Below are positions 57,248 through 64,000 of a DNA stretch of 64,000 nucleotides, piece by piece (position 1 is the first letter of the stretch; each line of letters starts with the position of its first letter). The DNA is from Halomonas sp. M20. Its GTDB lineage: Bacteria; Pseudomonadota; Gammaproteobacteria; Pseudomonadales; Halomonadaceae. The position numbers and the translations under genes are program-made. The notes beneath the pieces are model-generated. The model was not told the DNA's origin and made no database searches. It worked only from the letters and a program-made list of their open reading frames with translations. The stretch is taken from contig NZ_JACNMQ010000003.1 in NCBI RefSeq assembly GCF_020622265.1, forward strand, positions 62,001 to 126,000. The letters are read 5' to 3'.

Positions 57248-57601
57248 ATGAGTGGTGTTGCATCTTTTGCTCCCACGCCGTTGCTGCTCACTGATGCCGC
57301 CGTACGCCGTTTACGCGCCCTTGCCAGCGAAGAAGAAAATGCGGCCCTCAAGCTGCGCGTATTCGTCACCGGGGGCGGTTGTTCAGGGTTTCAGTATGGG
57401 TTCGATTTCGCCGAGCAGACTGCCGACGACGATACACTAGTCGAGATCGACGACGTCAGCATGGTCATCGATCCGCTGTCCTATCAGTATCTAATCGGCT
57501 CTACCGTAGATTATGAAGAAGGATTGGCCGGGGCACGTTTCGTGATCAAGAACCCCAATGCCACCTCGACCTGTGGGTGTGGTGCTTCGTTCATGGTGTA
57601 A
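57248..57601 (+). CDS. erpA: Iron-sulfur cluster insertion protein ErpA
   Basis: A 117-residue A-type carrier. The three cysteines expected are in G-G-C-S-G-F-Q-Y-G and the C-terminal S-T-C-G-C-G-A-S-F. It delivers Fe-S clusters to apo-proteins. A strong GGAGG site precedes the ATG at 57248; an in-frame upstream start at 57218 would lie in the leader. Confidence 0.95.
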   Translation: MSGVASFAPTPLLLTDAAVRRLRALASEEENAALKLRVFVTGGGCSGFQYGFDFAEQTADDDTLVEIDDVSMVIDPLSYQYLIGSTVDYEEGLAGARFVIKNPNATSTCGCGASFMV

Positions 57602-57693
57602 ATAGGATGTAAGAACACATCTTGACGGCATCCCCGTAACTCGCCAAGGTAAAAGGCGCGTTACACTAACAACACGTCAAATCGGGGAACGCC

Positions 57694-58461
57694 ATGAAAA
57701 GCATTATGTTGAAAGGAATCTCACTGGGTTCAGCCTTGGCCATGGGCCTGAGCCTCACCGGTCATGCCTCGGCGGAAACACTGCAGGCGGCCACGGATCC
57801 CAGTTTTGTCCCTTTCGAAATGATGGATCAGGAAAGCGGCGAAATGGTCGGCTTCGACATGGATATTCTGGACGAAGTCGCCAAGCGCGCCGATTTCGAT
57901 GTCGAACTGCGCACCATGGACTTCAACGGCATCATTCCTGCCGTACAGACCGGTAACATCGATCTGGCTATCGCCGGTATCACCATTACCGAAGAGCGCG
58001 AGAAGATCGTCGATTTTACCAACCCTTACTATGACTCCGGCTTGCGCATTCTAGTCTCGGCCAATAACGAGGAGGTCGAAGAGTTCGACGATCTCGAAGG
58101 CTTGCGTATCGGCACCAAGATCGGCTCCACCAGCTACGATTACCTGCAGAAGAATCTTGGCGACGATGCCGAAATCACTCCCTACCCAGGCAGCTCCGAC
58201 ATGTACATGGCGTTGATGGGCGGCAGTGTCGATGCCGTCTTCTACGATGCGCCTAATGTCGGCTACTTCTCCCAGACCAAAGGCAAGGGGCGGGTGAAAA
58301 CCGTTGGCTCGCTCTACGAAGGTCAGCAGTACGGCATTGCCTTCGCCGATGGCAGCAAATGGGTGGAACCCGCCAATAAGGCACTGGCCGAGATGCGCGA
58401 AGACGGCACCTATGACGAAATCCACAAGAAGTGGTTCGGTGAACCGTCCACAAGCGAATAA
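57694..58461 (+). CDS. Amino-acid ABC transporter, periplasmic binding protein
   Basis: A 255-residue family 3 solute-binding protein. The signal peptide ends at A-S-A-E (25-28). [13 protein letters not shown] and [10 protein letters not shown] are hallmark segments for polar or basic amino acid binding proteins (GlnH/HisJ group). The ligand is not clear; glutamine, arginine or related. A hairpin terminator separates it from the permease gene, giving higher expression of the binding protein. Confidence 0.88.
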   Translation: MKSIMLKGISLGSALAMGLSLTGHASAETLQAATDPSFVPFEMMDQESGEMVGFDMDILDEVAKRADFDVELRTMDFNGIIPAVQTGNIDLAIAGITITEEREKIVDFTNPYYDSGLRILVSANNEEVEEFDDLEGLRIGTKIGSTSYDYLQKNLGDDAEITPYPGSSDMYMALMGGSVDAVFYDAPNVGYFSQTKGKGRVKTVGSLYEGQQYGIAFADGSKWVEPANKALAEMREDGTYDEIHKKWFGEPSTSE

Positions 58462-58493
58462 GTCAGGCAGACACCATTCTCGCTGCTGAAACG

Positions 58494-58525
58494 AGGCCGG
58501 GATGACAAATACTCCCGGCCTTTTT
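58494..58525 (+). terminator. Terminator/attenuator between binding protein and permease
   Basis: AGGCCGGGA at 58494-58502 pairs with TCCCGGCCT at 58513-58521 and is followed by TTTTGTATT. It probably stops most transcripts after the binding protein and lets some continue. Confidence 0.85.
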
Positions 58526-58583
58526 GTATTGCCATTCATAGAGGGCAAATGCCATAAGCGGTATTTTGCCTGGAGACCCCTAC

Positions 58584-59255
58584 GTGGATGTGACATTCCA
58601 ATTCGATTGGCAGGCGGCCATCGCCTCCATTCCCTATCTGCTCGAGGGCATTCCCTGGACGCTGCTGATCTCCTTTGGCGGGTTGGCCATCGGGTTCATC
58701 ATCGGCATCGTGTTTGGGCTTGCTCGTATCAGCCGGAGCCCGTTACTGCGCTGGCCGGCGATCGTTTACATCGAAATATTTCGCGGCACGCCGGTGCTGG
58801 TGCAGGTGCTGTTCATCTTCTATGGCCTGCCGCAGCTGCTCGGCGGCCCGATCAACGCTCTGACCGCGGGCATTGCCGCCATTGCCCTCAACGCTGGCGC
58901 CTACATTTCCGAGATCGTACGGGGTGGCGTCCAGTCGATCGAGAAGGGCCAGCGTGAGGCAGGGCTTTCCCTTGGGTTGTCCCGCACTCAGGCATTTCGC
59001 TACATCATCTGGCCCCAGGCCCTTCGCCGCATGATTCCGGCCCTGGGCAACCAAGGCATCGTCAGTATCAAGGACACCTCACTGTTCTCGGTGATCGGCG
59101 TTGGCGAGCTGGTGCGCCAGGGCCAGGTCTATATCGCCACGACGTTTACCGCTCTCGAGGTCTATTTCATGGTCGCCCTGATGTATCTGGCCATCACCTT
59201 GAGCCTCTCCCTTGCACTGCGCCTGCTCGAGCGTCGTGGCCTGGTCGGACAATGA
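58584..59255 (+). CDS. Amino-acid ABC transporter permease
   Basis: A 223-residue inner-membrane protein of the HisM/GlnP type. It has five helices and the conserved E-A-G-L-S-L-G-L-S-R-T-Q-A-F-R-Y-I-I-W-P-Q-A-L-R-R segment (EAA loop) that contacts the ATPase. A GTG at 58584 with a GGAG site 8 bases upstream was chosen over TTG at 58566. The ATPase gene begins 9 bases after the stop. Confidence 0.9.
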   Translation: MDVTFQFDWQAAIASIPYLLEGIPWTLLISFGGLAIGFIIGIVFGLARISRSPLLRWPAIVYIEIFRGTPVLVQVLFIFYGLPQLLGGPINALTAGIAAIALNAGAYISEIVRGGVQSIEKGQREAGLSLGLSRTQAFRYIIWPQALRRMIPALGNQGIVSIKDTSLFSVIGVGELVRQGQVYIATTFTALEVYFMVALMYLAITLSLSLALRLLERRGLVGQ

Positions 59256-59264
59256 GGAGGTCGA

Positions 59265-60029
59265 ATGATGAATGACAGGACAAAGTCCCCCATGGTGCGA
59301 CTGGAAAAGGTCAACAAGCACTTCGGCAAGTTGCACGTAATGCGGGATATCGAGCTCGAGGTCGCCCCAGGCGAAGTCGTCGTGATCGTGGGTGCCAGTG
59401 GCTCGGGGAAGTCGACGCTGATCCGCTGCGTCAATGGCCTGGAGGAGTTCCAGGGCGGACGTATCGAAGTCGATGGCAACGAGCTGCTGCCCGACGGCAA
59501 GAGCGGCAAATCGCTACAGGCGGTGCGCACCGAGGTTGGCATGGTGTTTCAGCAATTCAATCTGTTTCCCCATCTCTCGGTTCGTGACAACGTGACACTG
59601 GCACCCATGAAAGTACGTAGCTGGCCCAAGGACAAGGCGCTGGAAACGGCTCATCGCTTGCTGGAACGCGTCGGCATTCAGGACCAGGCGGACAAGTATC
59701 CCAGTCAGCTCTCCGGTGGCCAGCAGCAGCGTGTGGCCCTGGCGCGAGCCTTGGCCATGGAACCTCGCTTGATGCTCTTCGATGAGCCCACATCGGCGCT
59801 GGACCCGGAGATGATCGGCGAGGTACTCGATGCCATGCGCGAACTGGCCAAGGAGGGCATGACCATGATGATCGTCACCCACGAAATGGGGTTTGCCCGG
59901 GAGGTCGCCGATCGAGTCATCTTCGTGCATGACGGCCAGATCGTCGAAGAGGGGCCACCACAGGAAGTTCTTGACAACCCCCGTCAAGAACGCACCCAAT
60001 CATTCCTTTCGCGAGTGCTCAAGCACTGA
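59265..60029 (+). CDS. Amino-acid ABC transporter ATP-binding protein
   Basis: A 254-residue ABC ATPase of the GlnQ/HisP type. Walker [12 protein letters not shown]-loop [10 protein letters not shown], signature L-S-G-G-Q-Q-Q-R, Walker [13 protein letters not shown] and the switch His in V-T-H-E-M-G are complete. It forms the transporter with the two preceding genes. A strong GGAGG site precedes the start. Confidence 0.93.
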   Translation: MMNDRTKSPMVRLEKVNKHFGKLHVMRDIELEVAPGEVVVIVGASGSGKSTLIRCVNGLEEFQGGRIEVDGNELLPDGKSGKSLQAVRTEVGMVFQQFNLFPHLSVRDNVTLAPMKVRSWPKDKALETAHRLLERVGIQDQADKYPSQLSGGQQQRVALARALAMEPRLMLFDEPTSALDPEMIGEVLDAMRELAKEGMTMMIVTHEMGFAREVADRVIFVHDGQIVEEGPPQEVLDNPRQERTQSFLSRVLKH

Positions 60030-60052
60030 CAACAGGCTAGTTTGCCACCTCA

Positions 60053-60089
60053 AAAGATCGTCCGTTCATTGAGCGGGCGATCTTTTTTT
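60053..60089 (+). terminator. Terminator after the ABC transporter operon
   Basis: AAGATCG and CGATCTT arms, with inner CCG/CGG pairs, are followed by a T7 run on the plus strand. Confidence 0.88.
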
Positions 60090-60617
60090 GATCTTTTCTT
60101 ACGTATTCCCGTTTAAAAAACCTCCCACAGGCGTTTTTTTTGCCCTGTGGATAGTATTTTTTTACAGCCTCGATATTTCCCTCCGAAACCCCCACCATGA
60201 CTGTCATCCCGGATATTTATCGAGCTTGTTGATGACCGTGCTGATAGCCAGGGTGGCTGCCAGTGGATAAGGTTGGGGTAGTTTGGCATGTGCATAACTG
60301 GGCATTTCATCCACAGCTTCGCAGACGATTATACGCATCCACGAGACGGCTTCTCCAACCGTTGGTTAACAATTCAAGTCTCTGTTATTAAAATATTTAA
60401 GTTGCTTATCCACAAAAAATGTCCACACCAATAAACACAACAGTAACAGAACTTCTTTATTTCTATTCTATTTTTATATTATTAGAAGATGACTTCATGG
60501 AACAAAGAACCCGGTGTGTGGAAAACCCCTGACGGTTACCCACAAGGGCGTTATACTGTGCGGCCATATTTCTCTTACAGATCAACGAGCGCCGCCAAGC
60601 GCAAGTCGAGGTACAGC
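60090..60617. other. mnmG-side DnaA-box cluster, second origin-like region
   Basis: About 530 bases without a real gene. It has a perfect DnaA box TTATCCACA at 60406-60414 and one-mismatch boxes at 60146-60154, 60262-60270, 60307-60315, 60517-60525 and 60536-60544, plus an AT-rich stretch at 60370-60485. In E. coli oriC lies next to mnmG, and Pseudomonas putida has origin-like sequence beside both dnaA and mnmG. This may be the functional origin, a secondary origin or a DnaA titration site. It also holds the mnmG promoter. Confidence 0.7.
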
Positions 60618-62522
60618 TTGGATTACCCCAACCGCTTTGATGTCATCGTCATCGGCGGTGGTCATGCGGGAACGGAAGCCGCACTGGCCGCTGCCCGCAT
60701 GGGCTGTCAGACCCTTTTGCTGACGCACAACATCGAGACTCTCGGTCAGATGTCCTGCAATCCCGCCATTGGCGGCATTGGCAAGAGTCATCTGGTCAAG
60801 GAAATCGATGCACTCGGGGGTGCCATGGCACTGGCAACCGACCAGGGGGGGATTCAATTCCGAGTTCTCAATGCCCGTAAAGGGCCTGCGGTAAGGGCCA
60901 CCCGAGCCCAGGCAGACCGGGTGCGTTACAAGGCCTCGATTCGAGGAATGCTTGAAAATCAGCCCAATCTGACCCTGTTCCAGCAAGGGGTGGACGATCT
61001 GATCGTCGAGGGAGACACGGTGCGCGGCGCCGTGACCCAGACAGGAATTCGTTTTCATGCCGAAACCGTGGTGCTGTGTACCGGCACCTTCCTCGGCGGG
61101 ATCATTCATGTCGGTCTCGATCATTACAGCGGCGGCCGTGCCGGGGACCCGCCCGCCAATGCGCTAGCGCAACGTTTGCGCGCCTTACCGTTTCGGGTGG
61201 ATCGCCTGAAGACCGGCACGCCGCCACGCCTGGATGCTAGAAGCATCGATTTCTCGAATCTCGAAGAGCAGCCCGGGGACTCGCCGACGCCGGTAATGTC
61301 CTATCTGGGCAATCGGGAGATGCACCCGCATCAGGTGAAGTGCCATATCGCCCATACCAATCAGCGCACCCACGAGATCATCCTCGCCAATCTCGATCGC
61401 TCGCCGATGTACTCCGATGCGGGATCGATCGACGGCGTAGGGCCCCGTTACTGCCCGTCCATCGAGGACAAGGTGCATCGCTTTGCCGACAAGCAGAGCC
61501 ATCAGATATTTCTCGAACCGGAAGGGCTCGATACTCATGAGCTCTATCCCAACGGTATCTCCACTTCGTTGCCCTTCGATGTGCAGCTTCAGGTGGTGCG
61601 CTCGATCAGTGGTTTCGAGAATGCCCACATCACGCGTCCCGGTTATGCCATCGAGTACGACTTTTTCGATCCTCGGGATCTCAAGCACTCTCTGGAAACG
61701 CGATTTATCCACAACCTGTTTTTTGCCGGACAAATCAACGGCACCACGGGTTACGAAGAAGCGGGTGCCCAAGGCTTGCTGGCGGGGTTGAACGCCGCGC
61801 GACGAGTGCAAGGTGAAAAGAGCTGGTGCCCGCGTCGGGATGAGGCCTACCTGGGCGTACTGGTCGACGATCTGATCACCCTGGGCACTCTTGAGCCCTA
61901 TCGCATGTTCACCTCACGCGCCGAATATCGGCTATTGCTGCGAGAGGACAATGCCGACCTGCGTTTGACCGGAATCGGCCGCGAGCTGGGATTGGTGGAC
62001 GACACACGCTGGGAAGCCTTTGCCACCAAGCGCGAGGCGCTCGAACGCGAAAGCGCGCGTCTGCGCGAAACCTGGATTCAGCCCGGCACCGTTGAAGCCG
62101 AGCAGGTGGCAGCCAAGCTCGACAAGCCCCTAGCTCGGGAATACACCCTGGCGGAGCTGCTCAAACGCCCGGAACTCGTCTATGCCGATGTCGCGTCACT
62201 CAAGGGAGCGCCGGAGAGTGACGACCCAAGTGTGACCGAGCAGGTGCAGATTCAGATCAAGTATCAGGGCTACATCGATCGGCAGCAGGATGAGATCGAC
62301 AAGCTCAAGCGTCACGAAGCGACCCCGTTACCCGAGAATCTGGATTACGAGCGGGTCGAAGGACTCTCCAACGAAATCCGCCAGAAGCTGAGTCAAGCGC
62401 GTCCTGAAACCCTGGCCCAGGCCGGGCGTATTTCGGGGGTAACGCCGGCAGCGGTGTCGATCCTGTTGATTCATTTGAAGAAACGTCGTCTGCTCGACAA
62501 TCAGCCTGCGAAGAGTGCATGA
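60618..62522 (+). CDS. mnmG: tRNA uridine-5-carboxymethylaminomethyl modification enzyme MnmG
   Basis: A 634-residue FAD protein that works with MnmE on U34 of tRNAs. The start is TTG at 60618, preceded by GAGG at 6 bases, giving the family N-terminus before [15 protein letters not shown]. The segment [19 protein letters not shown] is diagnostic. The frame is open 43 codons upstream, but that part lies in the DnaA-box region and resembles no MnmG. rsmG overlaps the stop (ATGA). Confidence 0.95.
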   Translation: MDYPNRFDVIVIGGGHAGTEAALAAARMGCQTLLLTHNIETLGQMSCNPAIGGIGKSHLVKEIDALGGAMALATDQGGIQFRVLNARKGPAVRATRAQADRVRYKASIRGMLENQPNLTLFQQGVDDLIVEGDTVRGAVTQTGIRFHAETVVLCTGTFLGGIIHVGLDHYSGGRAGDPPANALAQRLRALPFRVDRLKTGTPPRLDARSIDFSNLEEQPGDSPTPVMSYLGNREMHPHQVKCHIAHTNQRTHEIILANLDRSPMYSDAGSIDGVGPRYCPSIEDKVHRFADKQSHQIFLEPEGLDTHELYPNGISTSLPFDVQLQVVRSISGFENAHITRPGYAIEYDFFDPRDLKHSLETRFIHNLFFAGQINGTTGYEEAGAQGLLAGLNAARRVQGEKSWCPRRDEAYLGVLVDDLITLGTLEPYRMFTSRAEYRLLLREDNADLRLTGIGRELGLVDDTRWEAFATKREALERESARLRETWIQPGTVEAEQVAAKLDKPLAREYTLAELLKRPELVYADVASLKGAPESDDPSVTEQVQIQIKYQGYIDRQQDEIDKLKRHEATPLPENLDYERVEGLSNEIRQKLSQARPETLAQAGRISGVTPAAVSILLIHLKKRRLLDNQPAKSA

Positions 62523-63166
62523 CCGCCAGTATCGAACGACAACTCGAAGATGGACTCGCCCAACTGGGCCTCGGTACCGGAGAACCTGCGCTGCAGCGAC
62601 TCCTGGAATTGCTTGCGTTGTTGCACAAGTGGAACCGCGCCTATAACCTCACCGCGGTACGCTCGTTAGATGAGATGGTCATCAAGCACGTGCTCGACAG
62701 TGCAGCCGTGTTGCCGGCGATTATCGGGCCGCGATTGCTGGATGTCGGGGCAGGCCCCGGTTTGCCGGGGCTGGTACTCGCCATTCTCAAGCCCGAGCTT
62801 GACGTTACCCTGCTCGACAGCAACGGCAAGAAGGTACGTTTTCAGCGCCAGGCCATTCTCGAGTTGGGGTTGAGTAACGTCACACCGGTGCAGGAGCGAG
62901 TGGAACGGTTCGTCGCGCCTGAATTCGATCAGGTGATTTCGCGTGCCTTTGCCAGTTTGGCTGACTTCGTCACGATGACAGATCATCTACTGATCGAAGG
63001 GGGCGAATGGTTGGCCATGAAAGGGCGTATCAACGAAGACGAACTTGCCGATTTATCCGCATCGACTGTCTTGCGGGAGCGGCGGGTTTTGAAGGTGCCC
63101 GGCGATAGTGCGGATCGCCATCTGTTGAGACTCGAGCGTATCGGTAGAAGTGCGCGACAAGAGTAA
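62519..63166 (+). CDS. rsmG: 16S rRNA (guanine-527-N7)-methyltransferase
   Basis: A 215-residue Rossmann methyltransferase. The SAM site is [15 protein letters not shown], with [10 protein letters not shown] before it and the basic S-N-G-K-K-V-R-F loop after. It modifies G527; loss gives low-level streptomycin resistance in other bacteria. It overlaps mnmG by four bases and precedes parA by 36. Confidence 0.95.
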   Translation: MTASIERQLEDGLAQLGLGTGEPALQRLLELLALLHKWNRAYNLTAVRSLDEMVIKHVLDSAAVLPAIIGPRLLDVGAGPGLPGLVLAILKPELDVTLLDSNGKKVRFQRQAILELGLSNVTPVQERVERFVAPEFDQVISRAFASLADFVTMTDHLLIEGGEWLAMKGRINEDELADLSASTVLRERRVLKVPGDSADRHLLRLERIGRSARQE

Positions 63167-63202
63167 AGCGAATCGGGTTCAATGTCGGTAAGGGAGTCTT
63201 GC

Positions 63203-63970
63203 GTGACCAAAATCATTGCCTTGACCAATCAGAAAGGTGGCGTCGGCAAGACCACCACGACGGTCAATCTGGCAGCATGCCTGGCGGCGCTCGACCGCCG
63301 TGTACTGCTTATCGACCTTGATCCGCAAGGGCATGCTACCATGGGTAGCGGCATCGACAAGCACGAGCTCGATGGCAGCGTGCTCGAGGTACTTCTGGGT
63401 GAGAAGCCCGCGGCAGAGGTGATTCTCGATTGCCCGGACGCCGGCTATGCGCTGCTACCGGGCAATGCCGATCTCACCGCCGCCGAGGTCGATCTTCTCG
63501 ATCGAGATGGGCGCGAGCGCTGCCTGCACGAGTCCATCAAGGATGTTGCCAGCGAATACGATGTAGTACTCATCGATTGCCCCCCTTCGCTGAACATGCT
63601 GACCGTCAACGGCTTGACGGCTGCCGACGGGGTCTTGATTCCGCTGCAGTGCGAGTTCTACGCCCTCGAAGGCCTCTCCGCACTGCTCGATACCGTCGAG
63701 CAGATTCAGGCCAGCGTGAACCCTGCGCTTCAAGTCTTTGGTATCGTGCGTACCATGTTCGATAACCGAAACAGCCTGACTCGGGATGTCAGCAAGCAAC
63801 TGCGGGACTACTTCGGCGAAACCCTGCTCAAGACCACGATCCCGCGCAACGTGCGCGTGGCAGAAGCCCCAAGCCATGGTTTACCGGTGACCAAGTACGC
63901 TCGTTTTTCCCGGGGCAGTCAGGCGCACCGGGTATTGGCCAAGGAACTGATTCGTCGTCTTTCGTTATGA
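63203..63970 (+). CDS. parA: Chromosome partition ATPase ParA (Soj)
   Basis: A 255-residue Walker-type ATPase. The deviant Walker A is N-Q-K-G-G-V-G-K-T-T-T-T-V-N-L-A near residue 10; L-I-D-L-D-P-Q-G-H-A-T and I-D-C-P-P-S-L are typical of ParA/Soj. It lacks the extra N-terminal domain of plasmid ParA. A GTG at 63203 with a GGGAG site was chosen. parB would be expected next; the last bases of the window are open in frame from ATG at 63967 or 63970 but too short to identify. parS sites are at 26-31 kb. Confidence 0.95.
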   Translation: MTKIIALTNQKGGVGKTTTTVNLAACLAALDRRVLLIDLDPQGHATMGSGIDKHELDGSVLEVLLGEKPAAEVILDCPDAGYALLPGNADLTAAEVDLLDRDGRERCLHESIKDVASEYDVVLIDCPPSLNMLTVNGLTAADGVLIPLQCEFYALEGLSALLDTVEQIQASVNPALQVFGIVRTMFDNRNSLTRDVSKQLRDYFGETLLKTTIPRNVRVAEAPSHGLPVTKYARFSRGSQAHRVLAKELIRRLSL

Positions 63971-64000
63971 TGTCGGAAACCGCATTGAAGGAATGCCAAT

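Noticed and set aside
60489-60617. Extended N-terminus for MnmG from ATG at 60489
   Set aside because: The extension runs through DnaA-box-like sequence and resembles no MnmG; a TTG with a good ribosome site at 60618 gives the family start.

Overview
This window is about 64 kb of gammaproteobacterial chromosome around the replication origin. Gene content and order look most like the Halomonas/Chromohalobacter group. That is an inference from synteny and protein character; no 16S gene is present to confirm it. Landmarks are rpmH-rnpA-yidC-mnmE facing dnaA-dnaN-recF-gyrB, mnmG-rsmG-parA, a cluster of parS sites, and Pseudomonas-like glyQ-glyS-gmhB synteny. Coding density is high and the housekeeping genes are GC-rich. 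A markedly AT-rich accessory block lies at about 42-49.9 kb.

Layout. 0-3 kb: end of gpmI, an EnvC-like amidase activator and the periplasmic protease ctpA. 3-8 kb: ubiI, ubiH and ygfB on the minus strand, then zapA, 6S RNA and fau on the plus strand, plus a 31-residue membrane protein. 8-10.6 kb: divergent ilvA and rpiA. 10.7-22.8 kb: LPS inner-core locus (waaA, hldE, an OpsX/WaaC-like heptosyltransferase, kdkA, a YejM-like protein, two glycosyltransferases, an OpgB-like phosphoglycerol transferase, waaF, hldD). 22.8-27.8 kb: glyQS, a potassium-channel-like gene and gmhB. 27.9-38.5 kb: gyrB, recF, dnaN, dnaA, oriC, rpmH, rnpA, yidC, mnmE. 38.5-42 kb: rlmJ, an OmpA-family lipoprotein, hemW, rdgB. 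42-49.4 kb: the matrix locus described next. 49.9-56 kb: a kinase fusion, hemL, thiD, hemJ and a ClC channel. 56-60 kb: argC, erpA and an amino-acid ABC transporter. 60-64 kb: a second DnaA-box cluster, mnmG, rsmG, parA.

The most unusual part is 42.4-49.4 kb. It holds a CsgD/VpsT-type regulator with a W-M-S-R c-di-GMP-type motif and a VpsR-like sigma-54 activator with a degenerate receiver domain. These are followed by an outer-membrane beta-barrel gene and, on the opposite strand, a four-gene operon. That operon encodes a secreted glycine-rich repeat protein, a short paralogue of it without the glycine-rich block, a periplasmic C39-like peptidase, and a secreted protein with an L-R-G-G-F leader-like motif. 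A sigma-54-type promoter (GG-N10-GC) precedes the operon. I infer a c-di-GMP-controlled extracellular matrix or amyloid-like export system, analogous to Fap but with different structural subunits.

Other notable structure: two copies of a 157-175 bp MITE-like repeat, each between convergent genes, one of which supplies the stop codon of waaA; five parS or near-parS palindromes between 26 and 31 kb; and two DnaA-box clusters (34.2 and 60.3 kb) separated by a block lying between mnmE and mnmG.
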